In this document: positions 25,120-37,918 of the stretch, in pieces
Layout: every line of letters begins with the position of its first letter
Numbering within the stretch: the first letter of the stretch is position 1
From: Zarea fungicola
Lineage: Eukaryota > Ascomycota > Sordariomycetes > Hypocreales > Cordycipitaceae
NCBI GenBank assembly: GCA_900169235.1
Contig: FWCC01000238.1
Location: 332,634-396,633, forward strand
Length of the DNA: 64,000 nucleotides
Direction: 5' to 3'
Translations under genes and position numbers: made by a program
Notes under the pieces: generated by a model
The model's database searches: none
Told to the model about the DNA's origin: nothing
What the model saw: only the letters and a program-made list of their open reading frames with translations

Positions 25120-28100
25120 ATGAACACCGTTACAAACGGTGCACGCAGCTTCTCGCCGCCGCCCAAAAATCGCCATACAGATCCTGCAGGCGGCGACGGC
25201 GACTGGTCTTCCTATAACCAGTACCAGCAGCAGCCCTCGCTCTACCGATCAAACTCTAGAGTCCATGACTCCCGGGTCCCCAATCACCATTCCGCGGAAA
25301 ACGAGCCTCTCAAAAAGTCGGCCAGCAAAATGCCCGTCCACGCTGCTCTGAACAGCGTGGACGACCCCTCTCGCCAACCCAATATGTCCAAGCTGTTTGA
25401 CACTGTTCCCATGAGTCACAAGTCCTTTCTCGACCCAGAGTACGAGGCTGAGATGCTCCGACACAAGCGTGATATTTTACAGTCTGTCGTTGACTCCCAC
25501 GGTACCTCGTCCCAATTTGAGCCGAATCCTGAGCCCTTACTGACTCTTGTAGACATTTCTAGCAGCGTTCCCATCCTCTCGTATCTAGACGAGTGCCGCA
25601 TGCTTCAATACATGTGCGAGTGTCTCGAAGCTGCTTGCATGCTTAAAGGTAGGGTTACCCTCTTGCAACGGCCATTTTCTGCATCTAACGGTCTACAGGC
25701 CTCGACGCCAACCAGCAGCTGAGAGCCTCCGCCTCTAGCGCTCCCGCCAGTTTCAGGCCCTGGCTTTCGCGTAACCTCACAAAAAAGGACCCCGTCTTTA
25801 CAAGCATCATTGCCGGAACTCGGAGCCTTGATGATATTCCTCGCACGCTCAAGTGTCCGGTTCGCGGCTGCCGCCACTATGTCTATGGCTTCACGGGCAG
25901 AGAGGAGCTGGAATCTCATGCGCGCACTCATATGATCGCAGGCGAGGAGCAGCTCCAGGAGCAGGACGAAATTGACGCCCGCCTCGCCAAACAGTACCCT
26001 AGTAAACCAGAGTTGGATCCCGTCCAGCAGCCGCGAACACCGCCCGACCAGCGCCAACCGGCCGATATGGAGTATAGCCGGTCCCGTCCCGATGCCATGG
26101 ACCACGATGGCATCCAACCACATGCATTTATGCGTCCCAAGTCACCAACATTAACCGGTACGACACTCTCGCCAAACCCCGATGGAGCTGCGTACGGCGA
26201 AGTTAACCATCACCGATATTTTCCTCCTTCAGAGCCTCACATCTCCCCGCAGCCCCGCCATAATGAGTCGGAGTTACGCTGCGAATCGAGGCACTACGAA
26301 ACGCTGCCGCCCATCCGACAACTGGATCTTCCTTCTGATCAGGGATCTCACACTAATGGCTATGTATCCACTTCACAGTCGCAGGCTCCGTCGCATACCT
26401 CGCAACTACCTCGTCTAGATACACTGCCCGGCTCCTCCCGCCGGTCTGATCCTCCTCTTTCACCTCGTGCTCGACTTCGGGCTCAGGTGCATAATCGCAT
26501 AGAGTCTGACATTCATTCGCCCACGCACTCCTTGTTGAGCGCTCAGGAATCTCTCCCGCCCTTCTTGTCTCTGAACCGCGATGGCAGCTCAGTCTCTCAG
26601 CGCCTCGAAACCATCAAGGAAGCAAATGGGGTAAAGTCTGAAAACAAGGGAACCAAGGAGCAGAAGGATGTGGAAGAGGCTTGTCTTCGCTGTGCTGGGC
26701 AAGAGGCAGGGACCTGCAAATGTATTGTGCCCCTTCGACACGACGATTCACACTGGTACCGTGTCGATACGTATAGAGGCACCGTTGCTTCTGTTGCCAA
26801 GAGTTTGGTTCCTGGAGCACCAATCGGCGAACGACCAGGAAGACACAGCACCCTCCTATCCGGCCCTATTCGACAGACCGCCGTGCGCAAAGTTCGACGC
26901 GATGTCGATGACTACCTCCGCTCTATCCTCCGCTTTCCTGACAACATCCGAGCCGGCATTCGTGACAGCACCGACTTCAGCGATTCATTTTGGCGAATGG
27001 GTGACTTGAGTAATGAGAAGAACATTATCGAGCAGATTGTCGCCTCCAACGCTTGGAATATTTTCACGCCCCCTCCTGTCATACTATGCACGCTACTTGA
27101 TAACACACTGAAGACGGGAAAACCTTACAACATTATTCGCATTATTGTCGCTAGCGGCCGATTTTCTGCCGGCCGCCGAGCTGAAGAGCATATTAACCCT
27201 GCCCTGTATCATGCCAAGCATCTTCTCCGAGAAACTGTCCTATACGGCCTGGCTGGGAGCAGACCCTTCCTGGACGTCAAGTTTGCAGAGAACCGGGGCC
27301 TGCCGTTTCCAGACAACGCAGTACGAGATGACCAGGCTGAGGTTGTAGAATTTTGCATGACCACTTTCCTCCGCGCGTTTGAGTCGAGCTGCAGGGATAC
27401 AACCACCAAGTCGCCAAAGCAGTGGATGGCCTTGTTCTCGTCCTTGATACTCTTTAGCTTGGCCGGTAGTATTCTTGGCGGCGCAGCAAAGGCTTCCCTT
27501 GACAATCCTATTAACGCAGACGATCATACATTTGCCCTCGGGTTTACGGAAACGCTTCACAGCACATACTCTGTTTTGGTGGAACTGTTCACCAGCAGTG
27601 GCCCCGTCCTGTTCGACCACGTGTCTCAAGATTGGGAGGAGGAAGATGTAATAGCATATGATATGATGGCTAACGCACTACAGCTTGGTGACTGGAGGGC
27701 CCGCGGTATCAGCAACTCGGAAGAATTCCTTCGAGCTCTGTTGATAGCCAACGATCACGAAGTTGTCGAATCTTCGAAACATGTCGCAAAAGCACCCTTC
27801 AAAATTCGACAGCAATCGTCATACTCCGAAAACTCAATGCGAAACAAGCGATCCAACTTGGAGGACTCATATCCAGGACGCCGCCGAGTGTCGCACCACC
27901 AGGCTGACTCGATTATGTCTCGCATGCAAATAGACACCAACGGCAGAAGCCATCACAGCGAAGGCGTCGCCGAAACCTCAAGAACACCAGCCCATGCGCT
28001 TCAAATCCCCGCACTCAAGACCGAATTTTCGCCGTCCGAGTCAGGCTCATTCAGGATGCGTGAGCTTGTGCGCTCTGAGACTGGCTCGTCGAGGATTCTT

Positions 28101-29900
28101 GACAACTCATGGCGCTCGCTGCCCTCAGGTCGCTCATCGCCAGGGCCAACAGAGTCCGACGTTGCATCACCTGGTGGTTTCGCCTCTCCTGACGAAAGGT
28201 CGCCGATGTCCATGGCAAACATTATTGGCAAAGTTGGCCCTTCCTCTCACCTTGACAGCAGACCACACAGTCCAAGGAGCGAAATGGGATACGGGTACTC
28301 AAGCCAACGTGGCAGCCGCTCAGCTTCGCACGGCGGGATTGCATCGTTGGGCGAGCAACTGGAGCGACAGCCATCGTATGCTGGTTCCTCGTACTCGATC
28401 AATTCGGGATCCAACCGCGACAATAGCGCCCCTGTTGCCATTCCCTCAGGGCCACCCAATATTAAACCCACATATCAGCGACCGCCACTACGCCGAGTAT
28501 ACTGCTCGCACTGCAACGACTATCCCGAGGGCTTTCGCGGTGAGCATGAGCTGCGTCGTCACTCGCATGCCCGCCACGCTGCCTTGGTCCGCCGATGGGT
28601 CTGCAGAGAACCTCCCAGGAGACACCCTAACCAACCATGGACGTCTGTGCCACTTAATACCTGCAAATCGTGCATGGCTCAGAAAAGCTACGGCGCGTAT
28701 TACAATGCCGCCGCGCATCTTCGCCGCGCTCATTTCCCCCCCGTCCGTAACGGCAAATCCGCTAGCGACTGGCCTTCCATGTCCGTACTCAAGGAGTGGA
28801 TGCAGGAGGTCTGCGTTGCGCCAGAGAGCGAGGGCAAGGGCAAGGGCAAGGGCAGGGCAACATCTGACGGCCAATATGTCGATCTGGACAGCGATGACGA
28901 AATGGAGGATACTGGGTACCAAGAGCATCCAGCCGAGGCCACCAGAGAAGTGTATGAGAGTACGGCCTCCGCGAGCAATACTGCCGCCGCCGGAGAGGCT
29001 ACAGACGAGCCAGCAGGTGGGCAAAAATGTCCTTATCCTGAGTGTGGCCGTGTGCTCCGTGACCTCGCTGCGCACATGCTGACCCACCAAGCTGAGCGAC
29101 CAGAGAAGTGCCCGGTTCCGTCGTGCGTGTACCACACGAAGGGCTTCGCGCGCAAGTACGACAAGAACCGCCATGCATTAACACACTACCGTGGAACTCT
29201 CATTTGCCCTCTGTGCCCAATCAAAGGCGAGAACCATGTCGACAGTGTGTTTAGCCGTGCAGACGTCTTTAAGAGACACCTTGCTTCAGCTCACAGCGTC
29301 GAGACGAGTGCCGGTGCCCAGGGCAATGGTGAAGACGGCGCATCTACTGTGTCTGCCCCTCCTGAAAGCTCCATGTCCATGTTGATGTCGCGTCCTGTTC
29401 CTGACCCAAAGACGCTTCAAGGCCAGGGCCGCTGCTCCATCTGCGATGTCTACTACCCTTACGCGCAAGAATTCTACGAACACCTCGACGAGTGCGTTCT
29501 TGCAGCGCTCGTGTCCCCTGAAGTGTTGTCCACCACGCATAGCATCGTCGGTGGGCGTACCAACTACGCAGCCATGCCTCCACCGCCGCCGCCACGGGCT
29601 GGTTCGCCAGCATTCTCTGTTGGCTCTGCCCGCTCGCACAATACACAGGGCAGCCGTATGCACCCACAGGCACCAGCGTCAGCATCAGCACCGGGGTATA
29701 GCTACCGCCCGCACTCGGATCATGGGTCCCGACCAGATAGTTCCGCCTCGGGGAGAAGCTTCGACTCGGGTAACTATGGTGCGCGGCGATCAGGCTTGAT
29801 TCATGTGCATGCACGCACACAGCTGCACGCTCCACGACCGATGGCTGTGCCTATGGCACCACCGTCAACGTGCGGATCGTTTGATTCTGATTTGAACTAG
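25120..29900 (+). CDS. Large multi-C2H2 zinc-finger regulator
   Basis: Predicted 1576 aa in two exons, 25120-25648 and 25699-29900. The 50-nt intron (GTAGGG...CAG, branch TCTAACG) joins GLDANQQLR in frame. The N-terminus is disordered (Ser, Pro, Gln). A first C2H2-like finger lies at about residues 229-254 (CPVRGC...HARTH). A conserved helical block follows at about 480-800 (DDYLRSILRFPDNIRAGI, IVASNAWNIFTPPPVILCTL). After another disordered Ser-rich stretch comes a C-terminal metal-binding cluster from about 1110 to 1440: YCSHCNDYPEGF, CKSCMAQKSYGAYYNAAAHL...H, KCPYPECGRVLRDLAAHMLTH, CPVPSC...HALTH, CPLCPIKGEN and CSICDVYYPY. This layout resembles fungal C2H2 proteins annotated as KLAP-type pathogenicity regulators (DUF7896), recalled from memory rather than tested. 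A nuclear DNA-binding role is inferred; targets are unknown. The long upstream spacer suggests complex control. Confidence 0.9.
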
Positions 29901-31039
29901 GCCTTGTTGTTACAAGAACAAGTCTTCTGTTTATTTTGCATTTAAACTTTGATTGGGTTATTTATTCAATATATTGGGGGGCAAAGGCATTGGCAGGGTC
30001 CTACAGTACATGAGGCTTCCTAACTAAACCTTTTTGAGGGGAGTTTTCAAACCCATCTCTTTTCCTGTCCTGGGCAAAAGGATTATTCTTGTGACGATAT
30101 ATTTTTTGTATATATATTTTTGTAGCACTGTATATACATATATACAATGGAGGCGTCATCTGGTTGCTTTGGGAGGTTTCTTTTTTTCTTCTTTTTTTGA
30201 TATCTTCGCCGGCCTTATTTATGTTCTATCTAGTAACGAACTTTTTTTTTTTTTTGAACACCTGATGTATTTTGTCTGGAGTTTGCTCCGTCTTTGCTCC
30301 TTCAAGTTCAGTATATATTTGCCTGCCATTTTCTTCCAGGTCTCAACTTGATTCAATAGCATTCATTTTCTTGGTGCATTTATCCTTTAGTCCGTTTTAG
30401 CTTCGCATTGATGGACAAGTGTGTTGCTTGTTCTCTCTCTTTATGATCGCAATATGTTCGCAGTTATGAACAATACATTCCCCTTCCCCGGCGGTGACGC
30501 AAGCCTGAATCCTACTTAACTCATCAATCATCATCAATCTTCATCAATAATCAATAAGAGAGTTTCCCACTCTAGCAACTCTTCGCTTTGCCCAACGGTA
30601 TGGATTGAGTAGATGGATATGTGGTTCAAGTCATTGGATAGTGGGACTACAATGCATCAGTTCTCGCTGTTTTACTTTTGCGAGTTTGCATTCGGTAGCG
30701 TCTCCGCTGTATTCCATTCAAATAATGGACAAAGTAAGGGACACTAAGTTTCAAATTGGATAGAATAATACTTGGGTATTAAATTTGCATGCCCTGTCCA
30801 CATTAAATCCAGAATAAAACCCTACAAGTAACCACATCAAGCAGGTTACATGCTTCCGAGTTTTAATTAAAAAATGCAAGTTCTGTTGTTTTCCTCATTG
30901 CAAAAGAGAGAGAAAAAACGACGGCAGTGTAAATAAAGCGCTATATGCATTCCTGGCGCATTTTTTTGGTCCATGACACAATTCTAATATAAATTCAAGA
31001 ACGGGGCTTCAAAAGAACAACACTCGAGAGTCTGCGTCT
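29901..31039. other. Convergent spacer, T-rich
   Basis: 3' regions of the zinc-finger gene and of the oppositely oriented permease gene. It shows long T runs (30180-30260) and a CATCAAT-rich stretch at 30521-30555. No gene seen. Confidence 0.55.
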
Positions 31040-33119
31040 CTATTTTTCAGACTCGTGGGCAATCTTCTCGCCCAAAACGCCTCGGTTGTGGAGAGCGGGA
31101 GGGGCGGACCGCTTAAAGTACTCGTGAATCTCCTGGGAAAATTCGCCATCATCGCCCATTCCATGGTCGTGTTCGTTGTTCTCTGTCTCCTTGGGACCGC
31201 GGGTGGCCTGTACCTGCTCCCACTCACGGCGCATGTCGGCAACTTTGGCGGCCCAGTCCTTTTCGGGGTCGTACGACTTGGCAAGACCGCGGAGACGCTC
31301 CCAGACGGACAAGTGCTTGGGGTTGACAGCGACACCGTGGTACTCCTCGGCACGGCCCTCGCGAATGTAGCGCCAGCGACGCTCCTGTTCCTTGAGATCG
31401 AGACCAGTGGTATCGGGAAGGAAGAGGTACGTCAGAAGCATACCGGCAAGACCGAACCAAGGGACGACGAGGAACTTGGTCTTCGTATCAATGTAGTTGT
31501 ACAGGACGGAGGCGAGGAGAGCACCAGCCTTGCCCATACAGGCAGAGAAACCGTGGGCGGTAGCACGGATGGGAGTAGGGAAGACTTCACCAGCGACGAG
31601 GAAGGTGACGGAGTTGGGGCCAAACTGGTTGAAGAAGGACGAGAGGAAGTACATGGCCTGGAAGGCGTGGATGCCAGCCGGGCTGCTGTAGTAGTCATAC
31701 TTGAAGGCGGGGATAACAAACATGAGGAAGCACATGAAAAAGCCAACCTGCTGCATCATCTTGCGGCCATACATTTTGTTATCAATGAGGAAGGAAGCGG
31801 CGTAGTAACCACATAAAGAAACGACAATGTTGACGAGGTTCCAGCTCCAGTTGGTAAGGAGATTGTTGGGGTTCTTGGAAATGACGCTGATGAACTGACC
31901 CTGGAACAGCTTGTTGCCGTAGAAGAAGACATCGTTGCAGAACCAGGTGCCGGCAGTGGCAACCAGGCGTCCACCAAACTGGGTGAAGCAGTACTTTAGG
32001 GCAGTGACATCATAGCCAGTAACAGAAGTGCGTGCCTTGGCGGCAGCAAGCTGCTTGGAGGGGTTGGGCATCTTCCAGGTTCTGTAGTAGACGAGCCAAA
32101 GAGTGCCAATGGCGGGGAAGGCGAAGGAGAGGCGGAAAGCGTACTGGGCGGCGCTGTGGCTGTAGGGAGGGGAACCAGAGCCCTTGTTGAAGATGACAAG
32201 GAGAACGATGAGCAGAACCTGGTTGACAAACTGTCCCCAGCCCTGCATGAGGAAGGCCATTGTGACGCGGCGGCCACGATGAAGTCTGTCCTCCTTGGTG
32301 GAGACACGGCCAGACGAGGAGACACCCTCGAGGGACGAAGTGGCGGTGATGGGGTATTCACCACCAACTCCGAGACTGTAGAAGAAGAGAGACCAAGCGT
32401 AGCAGATGACCCAGCCCTGGAGCGTCATGCCCCACGACGCTGTGAGCATGAGGAGACCAATGAACATGATGATGGCATCCTGAATGAGACCCCAGCGACG
32501 ACCGATCCAGTCTCCAATGACCTGATTTAAAATTAGCAGCTGCAAGTAACCGTGAACAGAGGCAGGAATGGAATATACTTACACCAACAAACACCTGACC
32601 GACCATGATACCAATAATCTCGAGGTAAGTGACTGAGGCGAGCCAGTTTGTGCTGCAGACTTTGTTGTGTTTGCCCCAACACTCTGGCCAGACCTGGGCG
32701 AAGAGAGGCTGGAGGTTGCCAATGGAGAAGAGAACATAACCTTCAAGACCTAGACCGGCACCAGGAATGACGGCGTGGCGGAAGTACCAGCCGAGAGGAG
32801 ACAGGGGATCCTTCTTGACCATGGCGCCGATGGTAGCGAGCTCCTCAGCGGCAGCCTGGCGATCGACGGAGGAGACGAAGCGGAAGCGCTCGGTAAAGGG
32901 TAAATCAGCCCAGTAGACACCCTCGGGGGTGTAGCTGTCGTCGGGTCGAGTTACATGGCTAAAGATGCGACGCTCTTCGGGGGTGGTGCCGTAGACGGAG
33001 TCCTCGCCGCTTTCACTGCCAACTGGTCCGTGAGGAACTGGGATCTCGCCAGGGATGACGGAATGGTGGTGTTGCTGATGGGGAGCAGCAGGCTCGACCT
33101 GATCAGATGAATCGGCCAT
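31040..33119 (-). CDS. MFS transporter of the phosphate:H+ symporter type
   Basis: Predicted 672 aa in two exons, 33119-32583 and 32521-31040 (minus strand). The 60-nt intron has donor GTAAGT and acceptor CAG and joins QVFVG to VIGDWIGRRWG. About 12 hydrophobic membrane segments are visible. Family marks are the MFS motif DWIGRRWG after TM2, LGVGGEYPITATSSLEG in TM4, and GPNSVTFLVAGEVFPTPIRATAHG before the late helices. These are characteristic of the fungal inorganic phosphate / glycerophosphodiester symporter group (Pho84/Git1-like). The N-terminal ~120 residues and the C-terminal ~110 residues are hydrophilic and cytoplasmic, so the protein is longer than yeast Pho84. Likely function is proton-coupled uptake of phosphate or a phosphate ester at the plasma membrane; sequence alone does not decide the substrate. 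The upstream neighbour is unrelated. Confidence 0.91.
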
Positions 33120-36100
33120 GGCTGCTTGGCAGATTTGGATGCTTGGCCCTTGGCGAAAGTGGTGTTGTTTCTTTTCCTTGGGTGCGCTTGGCGGTGCAAC
33201 CTACTACAGACGCTGAGTGTTGCTAGTTTTGTTGCTCGAATCTTTTCCAATCACAAGGAGGGAAGCAGGAAAAGGCCAAAGCCAAAAGCAGCACGCTACA
33301 CTGTGTGAGCAACGTTTGCTTTGTTGAGGCGAGTGTTTGAAAAGAATGAGAGAAAGCTCTGGGGAGTGGGAAGACGGAAGAGCGAAGAGCGCCAGTATTA
33401 TATTTGGCTGTGGCAAGCCTGGGCACTGGCGGGAGTGGGGGACGCAAGACTGGACGGATGAGGGTTGAAAGTCTATCCACTACAGGACCCAATGGAACTA
33501 AAAATGAGGCGAGTCCATTATTATTATTTTTTGTCTTATAGAAGAACTAGAGCTAGAGTATAAAATCCGCGCGGTGGCAACCAAGCAAAAAGCCCGAAGT
33601 TTCAATACGGTCATGGCTGTATTTTTTTTTTTTTTTAACACGGAGCCGCTTTTAGAAGTGGCGCCCCATCCCGGTCCCGGTGACGGCATGGCCTTGTGGC
33701 TTGCTGGCTAGGGGTTCTATGGGCGGTGCTGGTGGGGGTGATGTACACTTAGTAAGGTGTTATTGTCAAGTAGGTACTGCTTGCGTCTGTTGCAGGTAAA
33801 ACATGTCGGCTGGTGCCGGTCATGCCAGTAACGATGCTGTCAATACGCGCAGTAAAATGAAGAAATGTCTTGCCATAAAAAGTGAAAGAGAAAATGGGGA
33901 AGCAGCATGTCCGTGAAGGATTACTCATTAAGAAAAAAGAAGAAAGAAAAAAAAGCCTGAACCAAATTGGTTGGTGGTACGGAGTACATAACTAATGACA
34001 AGTAAAAGGTGCTAGTACCAAGAACCTACTTTAGGTACTAACAGAGCTACTCGGTAACCAGCGGAATTGCCTACCCCTAGCAGAGTAGATGGCCAGGTGC
34101 CAGGGTTTCTCCAGTCAGTTCAGTTCAGTGGCTCCTTCCCCCTCCCGCAGCCGAACGTCCGACTGAGTGGTTAAAAAAAGCTTGAAACAAGTTGACCAAT
34201 GGAAGTCTCTGAATCGAACACGCTCTCGATCTCTTCAACATAATAGGTTTGTTAGCCTCCGGCCCCACCCACCCACACACTACCTGACCAGATTCGTGTG
34301 GCGCCCGCTAGCAGGAGGGCAGTCGGTGTTCGTCAATCTGCCCATGCAAGCAACATACATGATGATTGCCTGAAAGCAGTCTGACGAACTGTCGTTGAAT
34401 TTTTCTCTCATTTTTTTTTTTTTTTTTTGGGTAATGTGAATTTTACGCTACTACAGTGTGCCACTCGCAGTCCGCCAAGCCACCACAAGCCCGTCGGGAA
34501 TATCACTGCTCTTCTCGTCCCTTTTGCAAAACGCCAGAACAAGGCAATTAGCAGTCATCAACCACAGTCAGATTCTTCCCCTTGGGCAAAGACAACTTCG
34601 CACACTAATCAAGGTTAGAATGGGCACAGAAATTAATAGCCTTTGATTGAACCGTTGGGGGATATCCACGTCCTCGTGTCTTCCCCACGCAGTCTCATTG
34701 GCCAAAGCAAATGCGTAACTGTCTTGTCCACAGGCACAAACTGTGCCTCTCTGGTCGGAGCCTTCGCTGCCGCTGTTGCCGAAATTTTGGCTGACAAGTT
34801 CCGCCGATCCCTCAGACCCGACAAACAAACTATCTCGTTCGGCTTTGCATTCTCTATTCAGTCACCGAAGCTGTCGCGTAAAATGCGGCCTTGCCAACCT
34901 TCCATGCCCCTGAGCTCCTGCTGTGGTGGCAGCAACGATATGCTCAGTGCCGTCCACCCGGGAATGCGCCATACGCACAGAATAATGGGAAGCCACGTAC
35001 TCGCAATCAGGAAACTGCTCGCGTGATGGCCTGCTTCTTTTCAGCGCCACCTCGTCGAGTATCATCCACTCTGCGCTCGCCCGGCGGGTTCAGTGACGCT
35101 TGGCAACCTGGGCGTGCTGCAAGCATCGTGTCTTTTCTATTTCCCATTGCCCTCCATGCTGCCGGCCCCGCAGCCTCGACTTGAGAGATTCAGGCCATGG
35201 TCTCTGGCGGCGTTGGCGCTAACGCCCGCCTCGGACAGGGGTAAGACTGGTGACCCATACACGACGTCCACAAGCGGAAAATTACCTCCCGCTGCTTTTA
35301 CAGTTTATCACGCCTAAGTCACTGTTGGCTCCGTGTCTCAACACCTGTTCTAGAACACCCTGCTGCTGCCCATTGCGCTCCCGACCACTGTCGCTCCCGG
35401 AAACGGGCTTGACAGTTAACTTGTACTATGCCATACTATTTTTGTGTGTTGCCTTGATTCTACGTACATCGAATGCCGCCTACATCTTTCGTGCTGGCAA
35501 TACGGTAACACCGTTGGCCACCGACCCACAATCACGCATGATCACTGCACTACGAATTTGCAAGCAATTGCAATCAGGCCTCGTCAAGTCAAAGCAGGAG
35601 ATCACCGCTAGCTAATAGCTGTGTCGCCTTGCAGGTATACGATAGTTTAATTTCATGTTCTCACTCTATGTCTCACCGGCCTCTGCTGTGCCTATTTTCT
35701 AGCATATGCCTTTAGACTCTCCCTACAGATTACTGCATGCATACATTCTCACTTGCCCTGCTCTGCCTGTCTCAGATACTATTTTTGTCACTCTGCATCA
35801 AGACCTTGGCCCAAAATAGACAACAAGTTGTCTGAAACGTTTTCAACGGTGTCGTTTTGTGACACGGCATTTCCTAGACCCTGACAGGGTGGGAACCAAA
35901 TGGATCAAACTGAGCCCAGCAGTAAACGGAGGCGGTCCTCAAACGGCAACCTTCGATCTCGGCACCTCTTTCCAAAGCTTGCCGTGCTGCCGCAAATCCT
36001 TACTATTCTTATCGGAATGGCATGTACGGATACCGTAATAGGTATGTGCAGGCAAGGCTATATCACATTCCCCATAGCACGTGTTCTGAGTATTGGACCT

Positions 36101-37542
36101 GACAGGAGCACGAACAGTTGCAGTCAGATGCAGGTATCGGCGATGCCGTCATTTTTGCGCATTAGAGTTTTACCAGCCATCGAAACTTGGTATAATCTCT
36201 ACAAGATAGGCTTTTCCGCAAAAAAGCACCTCTTCGGTTGAGATAGCTACACATTGTTGGTGAGCTGATGGCGGCGGTAACCAGCGCAGGTTGGCTGACA
36301 TCATTCCCATGATGGATTCAAAAGCCTCTTGGCCCTTGTAACTTAGTTTCGTCGCCCATCAACTGGGAGTCCTCCCCACTCTCCATGTTTTATGAAGATT
36401 CTTTCGGCAAAACCGGTTGCTCAACTCGTTGGCTCTATCAGGTTTACGGACTGAGCCACGTGGTCCCATCGGACCAACCAGCGTTCTCATCTCAACTTCG
36501 ACTTTATTATTAACTAGCCTTGTCTTTTATTAGCTCAAACGCAAGGAATTAAAATTCTTTTCTTTTCTTCTGCAGCCCTATAGAGAGTGCATTCGTCCCT
36601 TGATAGAAAACGGGGCACTCCGTAAAATTGTTGTCAGCCCTGTTTCCACAGTGGACGGTTGCAGCGGCAGTGATTTCCGGAACAAACGGCACTAATAACA
36701 TTGCTTTATTCCCGGGGAGCTTTTCTGACTTCATTTTCATGGGTGTCGTTTCAATTTTCTTATGCGAATGCGGGCCCCTTTCTGGAGATTATTACTCTCC
36801 ATACTTCGCCGGCTCACGTAACTCGGCACTGCCAATGCAGGCATTTAATAGTGTGTCGGCTTCCCCGTGCTACTTTTGTTGGACAGGCTTTATCTGTCGT
36901 GGGAATTCCAGCCCGTCAACGGTTGAGAGTATGTCTGCATGACTGTGTTCTTGGTGTTCTTCGTTTTGACGCTCGATGCGGACGCGGCCGTTATCGTGGC
37001 AGAGAATGTCGTCCAGAAAAGCTTTCGTTTGAAGGGCTTTCCCATCCCTCTTTGACCTTTGCAGAAAGAGAATTGTTTTGCTACAGATGAAATGTGCAGC
37101 AGTCGCTCGTAGTCGCTCGTAGAATGATCCTGCCAATCCTGGCGACCACAATGGTTGTACAAGGAGCTGCTTGGAATCCAGTTGCGTGGCATTAAGACTT
37201 GCTGTCGAACAGTTTACAAACCACGCTGAATTGCCCTGGGTTAGTTGAGGGATGGTTGTTGACGGAGGTGAAACTATCATGCTTGTCGTATCATTCCTCA
37301 TTTGTTGCATGATTGAAAAACTCGCTGATGTCGGCCCTGGCCATTGTGTATTCTCGGACAATCATTGGACTGCCCATTTGGTTACTCGCTGCAAAGAGCA
37401 ATAAGTAAGCAAAGGAAATACATATATGCAAACTTTTGTAGGGGTTCCCCAATATATATGTCTAATTATCCTAATTATCTTATTAAAGCGATGTGATCTG
37501 GTTTCATCAAGAAGATCGCCTACCCTACACGACGAATCACGG
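33120..37542. other. Gene-poor stretch, 4.4 kb
   Basis: It starts with the promoter of the permease gene and ends at the putative LTR. Open frames at 34643-35026, 35250-35615 and 35900-36241 (plus) and 36870-37361 (minus) begin with plausible Met codons in some cases but show no domain or splice continuation. One copy of TACGGAGTA lies at 33978. The end of this stretch becomes AT-rich near 37430-37490. Confidence 0.45.
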
Positions 37543-37787
37543 TGTAATAACTGTCTATAACTGCTACACCAACCAGCAAAGGATTGGCATTGATACTNNT
37601 GATACTATTCGAGCATCAATTAGACGTACAACTAAAGCTTATAACTGTAACTCGGTACAACGAGTAACCGGTTGGGACTCGCACTACAGTTATTAGAAGT
37701 AGTTATCCTTAACGTTGATGCTCGCATTAGTATTAGGGCCTAGCCTTTTGCCAGATATGGTATAAAGGACTGAGGATTGTTAACACT
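37543..37787. mobile_element. Putative solo LTR / retroelement remnant with internal foldback
   Basis: The segment opens TGTAATAAC and closes GTTAACACT. It is flanked on both sides by the 5-bp direct repeat CACGG (37538-37542 and 37788-37792), as expected of a target-site duplication. A TATAAA sits near its 3' part (37761-37766), as in LTR promoters. Inside are imperfect inverted repeats: CGAGCATCAA near 37611 against TTGATGCTCG near 37715, and ATAACTGTA near 37641 against TACAGTTAT near 37684. The 2-nt assembly gap lies inside. No internal retroelement coding region is present. An alternative is a MITE-like foldback element. Confidence 0.42.
37598..37599. other. Assembly gap (NN)
   Basis: Two Ns. 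The seven bases TGATACT occur immediately before and immediately after the gap, so the two contig ends probably overlap or sit in a repeat. The true distance here is unknown. Confidence 0.97.
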
Positions 37788-37918
37788 CACGGAAGTATCA
37801 GAAACCAACTGCACGGGAATGCGCGGCGTTGCAAGCCTAAGCATATATTCCAATCTAGTATACACGAAGACGAATTAAATAAAAGCTTCTATAAAAATCG
37901 GAATTGAATGAGATTATT

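Noticed and set aside
35900..36241. Plus-strand frame beginning MDQTEPSSKRRRSSNGN
   Set aside because: The basic start looks like a nuclear signal, but what follows has no DNA-binding domain and no continuation by splicing.
36870..37361. Minus-strand 163-codon frame beginning MSENTQWPGP
   Set aside because: A real ATG, but no recognisable domain or conserved motif; it may be chance or a decayed gene, and I could not support either.
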